Source of the DNA: Candidatus Flexicrinis proximus
Lineage (GTDB): Bacteria; Chloroflexota; Anaerolineae; Aggregatilineales; Phototrophicaceae
Assembly: GCA_016712885.1 (NCBI GenBank)
Contig: JADJQF010000015.1
Location: 318,339-382,338 of the forward strand
Length of the DNA: 64,000 nt
Reading direction: 5' to 3'
The notes under the pieces are model-generated. The model made no database searches, had not been told where the DNA came from, and was given only the letters and a program-made list of their open reading frames with translations. Of the stretch, positions 34,838 to 42,645 are shown piece by piece. Position 1 is the stretch's first letter, and each line of letters starts with the position of its first letter. The translations under genes were made by a program, and so were the position numbers.

Positions 34838-36471
34838 CCGACGATACTTTCAAACTCGATGAAGCCGGCGCAATGGATATGCCTGCCTCCAGCCAGGAGG
34901 GGGCGCGGAAGCTCGTCCAGCGGGCAGACGATCTGATTACGTTACTAAAGGGCCAGGGGGCCGAACGAGGCTATATCGTCCTCAGGGACCGTGAAACCGG
35001 CGAATTCAACCAGTTCAAGGTCGCGCGCGGCCTCGATACGGACCTGCTGCGTTCACCAATGGGCGCGCCGGTCGCCACGCAGGGCCGCGACTTCATGGTC
35101 AGCAAGAGCATCATTGCCGATGTCGTTGCGACCGGGCAGGCTGTACTGACCACCAACGCGCTCGAAGATCAGCGCTACCAGCAGCAGCAAAGTATCGTCG
35201 GCTATGCCCTCCGCAGTATCCTGGCGGTCCCGCTGAACGTCAAAGGTCAGCTCATCGGGATTGTGTACTGCGATAACCGGGTGCTTGCCGGTCTTTTCGC
35301 CCAGCGCGAACTTGAGCTGGTCAGCGCGTTTGCCGACCATGCGGCATCCGCCATCGACAACGCGCGGTTATTCCAGGAAATCCGCGGCCAGGTGGCCGAA
35401 GTCTCCGCGCTTCGCGACCTGCTGGACCGGATCTTCGACTCGATCGCCGCAGGCGTCATCACGCTCGACTCGAATGGAACGATCACCCTCTGCAATTACG
35501 CTGCGACGGTGATGTTCAGGTCGGACGGGCCGCTCACCGGTCGCAAGCTCTCGGAAGTCGTGGTCGAGGTTCCGCAAACGCTGCTCGGCGCGATGACCTA
35601 TGTTCGTGCGTCCGGCCACGCCATGCCATTTGACATGGCTATCGTCGTGCCGGGCCGCGGCGAGTGTTACATGAACATCGTCATGTCGCCTGTCGGTAAC
35701 GGGCAGGGACTCGCGCTCGTGATCGACGACCTCACGGCGGCCAAGAAACACGAAGCTCAGGTGTCCGAGGTCGTGCGCTATCTGCCAACGGCGCTGGTCA
35801 AGAACCTCGCCGCTGTAGCTGACCTCGATGTTCGCGGCCAGGAGCGCGAAATCACGGCCATGTTCTGCGACGTGCGCGGCTTTACCTCATTCAGCGAAAA
35901 GCTCGACCCGGCCGATCTGATGCGCGTGATCAACCAGTATCTCAGCCTGGCAAGCGACGCCATCAATCTGTATGAAGGCATTGTCGATAAGTACATGGGT
36001 GACGCGGTGACCGGCTTGTTCAACACCCAGCTCAACCCGCAGGAGGACCATGCCGTACGGGCTGTGAGCGCCGCGCTGAGTATGCTGGCCGAGCAGGCTT
36101 CGCTCCACGATACACTGCCTGAAGATCATCGCCTTCAGTTCGGAATCGGGATAGATACCGGGCTGGCGGTGCTGGGGAACGTGGGCGGCGCTGAACGAAA
36201 GGAATTTACGGCGCTCGGCGAACCGACCGAAATCATCAAGATTCTTCAGGAGAACGCTCGCGGAGAAGTGGTCATCAGTGAAGCGACATTCCAGAAGGTG
36301 CAGCACGTCTTCGAGTGCGAGCAAATCACGCTTAACAAGACTAAAGGGCGCGAAGGCCTGGAGACTGCTTACCGCGTCAAGCGGCGCAGGAGCGGCCTAA
36401 CCTCGACCGTCTTGTTGATCGACTCGGAACTCGCCGACCTGTTGAATGATACGCCGGCAAAACAGCCGTGA
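34834..36471 (+). CDS. GAF-PAS-class III adenylate cyclase, C1-like half (lacks the transition-state Asn/Arg)
   Basis: The domain order is that of its neighbour: GAF (about 25-180; ERGYIVLRDRETGEFNQFKVARG), PAS (about 190-305; IFDSIAAGVITLDSNGTITLCNYAA) and a class III cyclase domain (about 315-515). Both metal-binding Asp are present (Asp346 in MFCDVRGF and Asp390 in DKYMGD). Where the neighbour has Asn and Arg this protein has Glu466 and Ile470 (LGEPTEIIKILQ), so a homodimer could not complete an active site. Together the two proteins supply one complete site, as in mammalian C1/C2. ATG 34834 lies inside the end of the first gene (ATGA overlap), giving equal co-translation. The C-terminal 30 residues are a short unassigned tail. 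Confidence 0.9.
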   Translation: MTDDTFKLDEAGAMDMPASSQEGARKLVQRADDLITLLKGQGAERGYIVLRDRETGEFNQFKVARGLDTDLLRSPMGAPVATQGRDFMVSKSIIADVVATGQAVLTTNALEDQRYQQQQSIVGYALRSILAVPLNVKGQLIGIVYCDNRVLAGLFAQRELELVSAFADHAASAIDNARLFQEIRGQVAEVSALRDLLDRIFDSIAAGVITLDSNGTITLCNYAATVMFRSDGPLTGRKLSEVVVEVPQTLLGAMTYVRASGHAMPFDMAIVVPGRGECYMNIVMSPVGNGQGLALVIDDLTAAKKHEAQVSEVVRYLPTALVKNLAAVADLDVRGQEREITAMFCDVRGFTSFSEKLDPADLMRVINQYLSLASDAINLYEGIVDKYMGDAVTGLFNTQLNPQEDHAVRAVSAALSMLAEQASLHDTLPEDHRLQFGIGIDTGLAVLGNVGGAERKEFTALGEPTEIIKILQENARGEVVISEATFQKVQHVFECEQITLNKTKGREGLETAYRVKRRRSGLTSTVLLIDSELADLLNDTPAKQP

Positions 36472-36619
36472 TCGTCAGTTCCGTCCCGGGTTCATCCGGC
36501 AGTCACGGCGGCCCGACCGCTGGCTTCTCTATAGATGAGGTTCGCTCATTCTGGCCTAAGGCAACCTCTGCATAATTGTTGTCCGACACCACGCCACCGC
36601 GTACACGAGGGTTCTATCG

Positions 36620-39247
36620 ATGAGAAAACTTCGCTTCAGCTTATTGTTTGCCGCGCTGCTGGCGCTGACTCTGGTGGCGGGCGCGCAGACCCAACCGCTG
36701 ACGATAACGCCACCGGCCGGGTCGCCCGGAACGAACCATACCGTCATCGGGATCGGTCTCGTTCCGATGCAGCAGTACACCCTCACGGTCGTTTTCGGCG
36801 GCACGCCAGTCTTCAGCACGACGCTCAGCGCGGACAGTAACGGGCAGGTGTCGATTGATCTGCTGACGGAACCGTCCGACACTCCGGGGACCTACACGGT
36901 CAACCTGAGCGAAGGCGACAGCATCATTCGTACCGGGACCATCACCATCACCGCGCAGATTCAACCGCCTGTTGGAACGTCGCTCAGCTATAACCAGACC
37001 CTGAGCAGCACGCTCGACCCGAATCGCGCCGAGGATCAGTATACGTTTGAGGGGGCGCAGGGGGACATCGTCACCGTCTCGATGCGCTCCGCCGACTTTG
37101 ACACTTTCCTGATGCTGTACGGTCCGGACGGCGGCCAGCTTCGTTTCAATGACAATGCAATCCCGCCCACCGACTCCGGCCTTTTTGCTTACGAGCTTCC
37201 CGCAAATGGCCGTTACCTGCTGATCGCCACCAGCCGGGATGCAGCGGAGACCGGCGGTTCGTCGCGCGTGTCTGGCACCTATTCCCTTACGCTTTCCGTC
37301 GCGCGCCGCGCCCAGGAAGGCACGATTGCCCCAGGCGAAACGATCGCCGGCGAGCTTTCGCTGGTCGCGCAGCGCGCGCAGTACACGTTTACGGGGCGCG
37401 GCGGCGATGTGGTCACGATCGATCAGCGCTCCGACGCATTCGACAGCGTAGTGATGCTGTACACCTCAGATGGTACACAGCTTGCCCAGGATGACGACGG
37501 CGGCGGAGGCTTGAACGCCCGCATCACCCGGTTCCGTCTTCACGCTGACGGCGAATACGTGATCGTCATCGACGGGTTCCGCGGGTTCACCGGGGAACGC
37601 CGCCTGCAAGGCAAGTTCACGGTAACGCTCGACATTGAAGGTCAGGGGCCGGTCGTTGTCCAGGCGACTCCGGGTCAGCCCACTGTCGTCGCGCAGGCTA
37701 CCCCTGCCCCTGCGACCCCCACCCCACTCCCGGCTCTGGCTGGCGCGTCCGGTACGGTCGACTTCGACGAGACCACCGTGGGCGAGCTCACCGAACAAGC
37801 ACAAACCGGCGGCTTCACGTTCATCGGTACGGCTGGCGATGTCATCACGATTGCGCTCGACTCGACGGCATTCGACCCGAAAGTTCAGCTTGTCGCGCCC
37901 GACGGCTCAGTGATCGCCGAAGACGATGACAGCGGGCCGGACCTTAACGCGCTGATCCGTGAATACACCTTGCCCCGCGATGGCGAATATACGATCGTCG
38001 TTGATGGCTTCCGCGGCGCGGCAGGCAACCGCCAGCTTCTCGGTCAGTTCTCGCTAACCCTCAGCCGCGCCGGCGACACGACCGCGCAGCAGCCCACCGC
38101 AGCGCCACAGCCGGGCGCGACGGCAACGCCAGCACCGCAGGTGTCAAGCGGCGCGATTGCCTCGGGACAGACTCTCAACGGTGAGTTCAGCGAAGCCACC
38201 CAGAATGCGGCATATAGTTTTGAGGCACGCGCAGGCGATACAGTATCGATTGATCTGCGTTCGGACGAGATAGATCCGCTGGTACGGCTGCTCGGCCCGG
38301 ATGGACAGGTAATCGCCGAAGACGACGACAGCGGCGGCGGCGTACAGGCCCGTATTGCCGACTTCACGCTGCCGGCTGACGGCACCTACACGATTGAGGT
38401 TGACGCCTTCCGCGGCATCGACAGTGCGCGGCTCGTGCTGGGTGCATTTGAGCTTACTCTCAATGTCACCCCGGCGCCGGTCGTTGAAGTCCAGCCTACA
38501 ACCCCACCTGAAGCGACCAGTACACCGTCTGCCGCCAATCCCACGCCAGTCAGCCCTGCGGTGACCGTCCAGCCGCCGGCACAGGGCAGCGTGGTGCGTA
38601 TCAATCCAAGTGAAACGGCAGAACTGACCTTTACGGGCGCTGAAGACGAAGCCTTCACGTTCAGGTTCACCGGCTCGGCTGGCGATGTCGTCGGCTTTAC
38701 GGTCACCGGTGACGGGTCGATCGACACCAGTCTCGCGATCGTCGCTGAAGATGGGCTGGCGGTCGCCTCAGATGACGACAGCGGCGAAGGCTTCAATCCT
38801 GAACTGCTGGGCGTGACTCTTCCGGCTTACGGTGGCTACCAGGTGACTGTCCGGCCAGTGGTCAGCGGACTCACGGGGACGGTCACCCTCACCTATAAGA
38901 CCTTCATCCAGACGGCACTCGGTCAGGGCGCCATCAGTGTCACGCTCAACGACAAGTACGGCCCACAGGTGCTGCGCTTCACCGGCCACGCGGGCGAAAC
39001 AGTGCGGCTGATTGTCACCAGTATCTCGCAGATCGGAGGCGAGCCTGAGATTGTGGTAACGCAGGCCGGCGAACCGGTTGCAAGCCAGATTATCGGTTCA
39101 AGCCTGCGCCTGACGATCGAATTCATTACCCCGGCCGATGGGCGCGTCGATGTCAAAGTGCTGCGCGAGGCAAGCGCCTACGGCGAGATCGAAATCAGTA
39201 TCGAGCGCGTTGTCGAAGAAGAGCCGGCGCCGGAAGATGGCGAGTAG
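36620..39247 (+). CDS. Secreted protein with repeated PPC (pre-peptidase C-terminal) domains
   Basis: A signal peptide (MRKLRFSLLFAALLALTLVAGAQ) is followed by an Ig-like segment (about 25-115) and then tandem beta-sandwich repeats of about 120 residues with the PPC pattern: YTF-x-G-x-x-GD-x-V-T, LxGPDG, and an acidic loop DDDSGxxxNARI, ending in a YxIxVDxFRG strand (for example VIAEDDDSGPDLNALI, VIAEDDDSGGGVQARI). Four clear repeats and one or two weaker ones are separated by Pro/Thr/Gln-rich linkers. The Asp-rich loops suggest Ca binding. There is no protease or other enzyme domain, so the protein is an all-PPC surface protein; 875 residues. It follows the cyclase pair by about 150 bases; CATAAT at 36571-36576 is a possible -10. 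The function is unknown. Confidence 0.85.
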   Translation: MRKLRFSLLFAALLALTLVAGAQTQPLTITPPAGSPGTNHTVIGIGLVPMQQYTLTVVFGGTPVFSTTLSADSNGQVSIDLLTEPSDTPGTYTVNLSEGDSIIRTGTITITAQIQPPVGTSLSYNQTLSSTLDPNRAEDQYTFEGAQGDIVTVSMRSADFDTFLMLYGPDGGQLRFNDNAIPPTDSGLFAYELPANGRYLLIATSRDAAETGGSSRVSGTYSLTLSVARRAQEGTIAPGETIAGELSLVAQRAQYTFTGRGGDVVTIDQRSDAFDSVVMLYTSDGTQLAQDDDGGGGLNARITRFRLHADGEYVIVIDGFRGFTGERRLQGKFTVTLDIEGQGPVVVQATPGQPTVVAQATPAPATPTPLPALAGASGTVDFDETTVGELTEQAQTGGFTFIGTAGDVITIALDSTAFDPKVQLVAPDGSVIAEDDDSGPDLNALIREYTLPRDGEYTIVVDGFRGAAGNRQLLGQFSLTLSRAGDTTAQQPTAAPQPGATATPAPQVSSGAIASGQTLNGEFSEATQNAAYSFEARAGDTVSIDLRSDEIDPLVRLLGPDGQVIAEDDDSGGGVQARIADFTLPADGTYTIEVDAFRGIDSARLVLGAFELTLNVTPAPVVEVQPTTPPEATSTPSAANPTPVSPAVTVQPPAQGSVVRINPSETAELTFTGAEDEAFTFRFTGSAGDVVGFTVTGDGSIDTSLAIVAEDGLAVASDDDSGEGFNPELLGVTLPAYGGYQVTVRPVVSGLTGTVTLTYKTFIQTALGQGAISVTLNDKYGPQVLRFTGHAGETVRLIVTSISQIGGEPEIVVTQAGEPVASQIIGSSLRLTIEFITPADGRVDVKVLREASAYGEIEISIERVVEEEPAPEDGE

Positions 39248-39282
39248 CGGTAGTACCCGCCAGACCTGATAGATAGGACCGC

Positions 39283-39335
39283 AAGGGCGCAGGCGGCAAG
39301 GGACTTCACTACGTCTTCTTGCTGCTTGCGCCCTT
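39283..39335 (+). terminator. Long hairpin between the PPC gene and the GNAT gene
   Basis: Arms of 18 bases (39283-39300 and 39318-39335) pair with two mismatches that would be G-U in RNA; the loop is 17 bases. No T run follows, so factor-independent termination is uncertain. Confidence 0.4.
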
Positions 39336-39406
39336 CGTGCATAAATGTGGTATCCTATTTTCAGTTGTGACCCGTATTGACCCTTTCATACCCAGCGAGT
39401 GCGCCC

Positions 39407-39991
39407 ATGTCATGGTTTTCGACTCTTGAGACGGACCGTCTGCTGATCCGCGAATATCAGCCGGGTGACGCCGAATCGCGCATGGCCCTGATGGTCGAAG
39501 CGTTCGACAGCGATTACACGCTTGAACAGCACCGTGATTGGCTCGACTGGACCATCGCCAGCTACCGCGAACACGGCGCCATGCACCAGCCGCCGTATGG
39601 CGATTATGCTGTCGTCTTGAAGGCGACCAACGAGCTCGTGGCGTCGGTCGGACTGGTGCCTCAGGGTGTACCGTGGGCGGTACTGCCGGAATGGCGCGCG
39701 CCCGGCGAACCCGCCCATGCGCTGGTATCAGCGGAATTCGGCATGTTCTGGGCAACCCTGAAATCCCATCGCGGCCAAGGTTATGTCACTGAAGCCGCAG
39801 GCGCCTTCATGCACCGATTCATGTTCGACATCATGCACATCAAACGCGCGGTCGCCACAACCGACCACGAGAACACCGGCAGTCAGCGGGTGATGGAGAA
39901 AATCGGCATGACTCTCTACCGCAATCCTGACCCGGAGCCGTTCTGGTTCAATGTTGTGGGCGTGATGCTGAACCCGGCTCTGCCCCGCTAG
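39407..39991 (+). CDS. GNAT family N-acetyltransferase (RimJ/RimL-like)
   Basis: The N-terminus LETDRLLIREYQPGDAESRM is the RimJ/RimL-type start; the acetyl-CoA region is SAEFGMFWATLKSHRGQGYVTEAAGAFMHRFMF (Arg/Gln-x-x-Gly-x-Gly/Ala loop as HRGQGY), followed by RAVATTDHENTGSQRVMEKIGMTLYRNP, the family's C-terminal signature. ATG 39407 is chosen; TTG 39377 would add ten residues with no better ribosome-binding site. The protein is 194 residues. The substrate, protein N-terminus or small amine, is unknown. Confidence 0.88.
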   Translation: MSWFSTLETDRLLIREYQPGDAESRMALMVEAFDSDYTLEQHRDWLDWTIASYREHGAMHQPPYGDYAVVLKATNELVASVGLVPQGVPWAVLPEWRAPGEPAHALVSAEFGMFWATLKSHRGQGYVTEAAGAFMHRFMFDIMHIKRAVATTDHENTGSQRVMEKIGMTLYRNPDPEPFWFNVVGVMLNPALPR

Positions 39992-39994
39992 CAC

Positions 39995-40984
39995 TCACAG
40001 GGCGCGCAGAACCCGCGCGGCCGCGTCGAAGCCGGATTGAATGCGCTCTGCCAGTGTCGGCCGGTGGTCGCCCGTGACTACGTAGTCGCTGCCCGCCACA
40101 GCCGCGCCGTCCGGCAGGGCATAATTCAGACCTTCCATCCGCGCGGCGAAATCGTCATCCAGCCACATCAGCGGTTCGTCCTCCGGCCACAGTTCAACAT
40201 GGTCGAAGACCGGAGCTTCCGGCAGTTTGAACAGCGCCGCAAATGCGCCGGTGACATCTCCGTGGGTCTCCGGTGACAGACCCTTGCTCGGATCAAAGCG
40301 GATCCCGGCCTGGATCAGCACCGAGCGTCCAGGCACGCGTGACGGGAACGTCAGCGTATGGATGTAGGTCAGCGGATACGCTTCAGGCGGCACTTCAGGC
40401 AGACGGCCGCGGACATCGGCGGCGCGATAACCGATATTCAGACGCGCAATCGAGTCGTAACGGTAGTCGTCCAAAGCTGCAGCGGCAGCCGGGCTGAGGC
40501 TGCGCATTATCCGTTCGGCGTGGCGGGCCGGCGCAGCAACGATCAGGGCGCGACAGTCAATCACCGTGCCGTTTTCGAGGCAGACGCAGAAACGCGGCGC
40601 CCCTTTTGCCCGCGCTGCCGCGTCAAACTCCCCGGCAGATGTCACTGCCATACGGTACAGGATCTGTCCGGTCAGCGGCCGCGTCAGTACATCGACAAGG
40701 GTCTGCTGGCCGCCGCGAAATGCGGTCCAGAGCCCATCGTCGTCCGCTCGGGCGGTCACAAGTGCTTCGGCCAGCCCCAACTGCGCGAACAACGGGTCGT
40801 CCGGGCGGTCCTGTGTCAGCATCCGCCCGCAGTCAAATGTAAACCCCGCCGCGTGGCTCGAACCAACGGAGCCACCCAGACGGGGTTTGAGTTCGATAAT
40901 CGTATACGGGACGCCGCGAGCCTGCAGCACATAGGCCGCGGCGATTCCGCTCAATCCACCGCCAACGATAACGACGTCACGCAC
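39995..40984 (-). CDS. FAD-dependent amine oxidase / protoporphyrinogen oxidase-like protein
   Basis: The N-terminal Rossmann motif is VVIVGGGLSGIAAAYVLQARG, then IIELKPRLGGSVGSSHAAGFTFDCG, the second FAD-contact motif of the NAD(P)-binding amine oxidoreductase superfamily. A central part (ALIVAAPARHAERIMRSL) resembles the substrate domain of squalene/phytoene or amine oxidases, and the C-terminal GAAVAGSDYVV is in the place of the FAD-binding end. At 329 residues it is short for the family (usually 430-480). The substrate is unknown. It is 38 bases downstream of metK on the same strand. Confidence 0.8.
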   Translation of the reverse strand: MRDVVIVGGGLSGIAAAYVLQARGVPYTIIELKPRLGGSVGSSHAAGFTFDCGRMLTQDRPDDPLFAQLGLAEALVTARADDDGLWTAFRGGQQTLVDVLTRPLTGQILYRMAVTSAGEFDAAARAKGAPRFCVCLENGTVIDCRALIVAAPARHAERIMRSLSPAAAAALDDYRYDSIARLNIGYRAADVRGRLPEVPPEAYPLTYIHTLTFPSRVPGRSVLIQAGIRFDPSKGLSPETHGDVTGAFAALFKLPEAPVFDHVELWPEDEPLMWLDDDFAARMEGLNYALPDGAAVAGSDYVVTGDHRPTLAERIQSGFDAAARVLRAL

Positions 40985-41022
40985 AGGCAGGATCGGCGTT
41001 CAGCCGGCGAATCGGCCGGAAC

Positions 41023-42270
41023 CTAGACCAGACCAGCCGCTGCGCGAAGCGTGGCGGCCTTGTCGGTGCGCTCCCACGGGACGTCGATGTCCTCACGGCC
41101 AAAATGGCCGTAGGACGCGACCTGCCGGTAAATCGGACGCCGCAGATCCAGATCCTTGATGATCGCCGCCGGCCGCATATCGAAATGCTGGTTGATCAGT
41201 TCAGCGATGGCCTCATCTGGGATGGCCCCGGTCCCAAAAGTTTCGACGGCCAGGGAAGTCGGGTGCGAAACGCCGATTGCATAGCTCACCTGAAACTCAA
41301 AGCGCTGCGCCAGCCCAGCTGCGACCACGTTCTTGGCAATGTAACGCGCCATGTAGGCTGCGCTGCGATCCACTTTCGTGGGGTCCTTGCCACTGAACGC
41401 GCCGCCACCATGACGGGCGACGCCGCCGTAGGTGTCCACGATGATTTTGCGACCGGTAAGACCGGCATCCCCCTGCGGACCACCGACAACAAAACGGCCG
41501 GTCGGGTTAACAAATATACGCGTGTTTTCGTCCATCAGGTCACCCGGGACGACCGCATTGATCACGTCCTTGATGATGACGCTGCGGATGGTGGCATTGT
41601 CCACCGATGCGGAATGCTGGGTGCTGATGACGATCGTATCGATACGCTTGGGGCGGCCAAACGCGTATTCCACGGTGACCTGGCTCTTTGCGTCAGGACG
41701 GAGCCAGGCGATCTCGCCTGACTTGCGCGCCTCAGCCAGGCGGCGCACCAACTTGTGCGAAAGGGAGATGGTCAGCGGCATCAATTCGGGAGTTTCATCG
41801 CATGCGAACCCGATCATCATGCCCTGGTCGCCCGCGCCGGTCGCTTCGATCTCGGCTTCCGACACTTCCCCCTCGCGCGCTTCAAGGGCAGTGTCGACCC
41901 CTTGCGCGATGTCGCCAGATTGCTCTTTTATCGAGACGATCACGCCGCACGTCTCGGCATCGAAACCGCCCGCGTCGGAGCCCAGATAGCCGATTTCGCG
42001 CACAGTCTTGCGGACGATCTTCTCGATATCGACATACGCCGACGTGGTAATCTCGCCGATCACCACGACCAGGCCGGTAGTCGTCGCGGACTCGCAGGCG
42101 ACGCGCGCCGCGGGATCCTGCTCCAGGATCGCATCGAGGACCGCATCCGAGACCTGATCACACAGCTTATCGGGATGGCCTTCCGAGACCGACTCGGAAG
42201 TATAGAAGTAGCGCGGGGACGTCATAAACGTCAGGTTGGACGTTTTTGGCGCGTAATCGGTGGTTGTCAT
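41023..42270 (-). CDS. metK: S-adenosylmethionine synthetase
   Basis: MetK makes SAM from Met and ATP. The signatures are SESVSEGHPDKLCDQVSDAVLDAIL, CESATTTGLVVVIGEI, ATGAGDQGMMIGFACDETPELMPL and the phosphate loop GGGAFSGKDPTKVDRSAAYMARYIAKNVV. The protein is 415 residues, slightly long, because of a 15-residue N-terminal extension before MTSPRYFYTSE. ATG 42270 has GAGG about 8 bases upstream. It is preceded by a SAM-I riboswitch, so high SAM should switch it off. Confidence 0.96.
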   Translation of the reverse strand: MTTTDYAPKTSNLTFMTSPRYFYTSESVSEGHPDKLCDQVSDAVLDAILEQDPAARVACESATTTGLVVVIGEITTSAYVDIEKIVRKTVREIGYLGSDAGGFDAETCGVIVSIKEQSGDIAQGVDTALEAREGEVSEAEIEATGAGDQGMMIGFACDETPELMPLTISLSHKLVRRLAEARKSGEIAWLRPDAKSQVTVEYAFGRPKRIDTIVISTQHSASVDNATIRSVIIKDVINAVVPGDLMDENTRIFVNPTGRFVVGGPQGDAGLTGRKIIVDTYGGVARHGGGAFSGKDPTKVDRSAAYMARYIAKNVVAAGLAQRFEFQVSYAIGVSHPTSLAVETFGTGAIPDEAIAELINQHFDMRPAAIIKDLDLRRPIYRQVASYGHFGREDIDVPWERTDKAATLRAAAGLV

Positions 42271-42303
42271 ACGTTGTATCCTCGTGCATCGTAGCTCAGA
42301 ACG

Positions 42304-42332
42304 AAAACGCCGCTCGCGATGGAGGGCGTCTT
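42304..42332 (-). terminator. Expression-platform terminator of the metK riboswitch
   Basis: On the minus strand an 8-bp stem AAGACGCC/GGCGTTTT (one G-U), with a 13-base loop and then CGTT, lies between the aptamer and metK. It should form when SAM is bound. The U run is weak. Confidence 0.55.
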
Positions 42333-42358
42333 AATGGGGGTATTGGTGGGGGTTTCCA

Positions 42359-42460
42359 CTCATCTCCCCGAGGCGACCTCGGCAGGATTTGGCACCGTCC
42401 CGGCGCTCCGGGGGTTGCCGCGAGTTCATCGGGCCTGTACCCTTCCTCGCTCTTGATGAG
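42359..42460 (-). ncRNA. SAM-I (S-box) riboswitch aptamer
   Basis: The minus strand shows the conserved S-box elements in order: P1 CTCATC paired with GATGAG, AAGAGCGAGGAAGGGTACAGG, CCCGATGAA, CTCGCGGCAACC, GGTGCCAAATCCTGC, and GAGATGAG. It lies about 90 bases upstream of metK and directly controls SAM synthesis. Confidence 0.93.
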
Positions 42461-42507
42461 TGCAGTCAGACTGCACACTCTGCTGCGGTAAACCGCGTTG
42501 GAGGTGG

Positions 42508-42536
42508 AGTTTATCATGCGGGATGGCGTGAATCAA
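42508..42536 (-). promoter_or_regulatory. metK promoter
   Basis: On the minus strand -35 TTGATT (42531-42536) and -10 TAAACT (42508-42513) with a 17-base spacer; transcription would begin about 40 bases before the riboswitch. Confidence 0.55.
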
Positions 42537-42609
42537 TTGCGTTCTGGTGCTTCGCGGTTACGAGCCGGTCTCAGAATTCGGGACGATTTTTGAACTGCGG
42601 CACTCCGGC

Positions 42610-42615
42610 TATAAT
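42610..42615 (+). promoter_or_regulatory. -10 element before the SH3-like secreted protein gene
   Basis: TATAAT at 42610-42615, 30 bases before ATG 42646. The nearest -35-like TTGAAC (42590-42595) is only 14 bases away, so it is doubtful. Confidence 0.45.
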
Positions 42616-42645
42616 TTGTTAATCTGCCCACAGAAAAGAGAACTT

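Noticed and set aside
36620..39247. PPC repeats as a CRISPR-like or DNA-level repeat array
   Set aside because: The likeness is at the protein level only, with units of about 360 bases and varied DNA.
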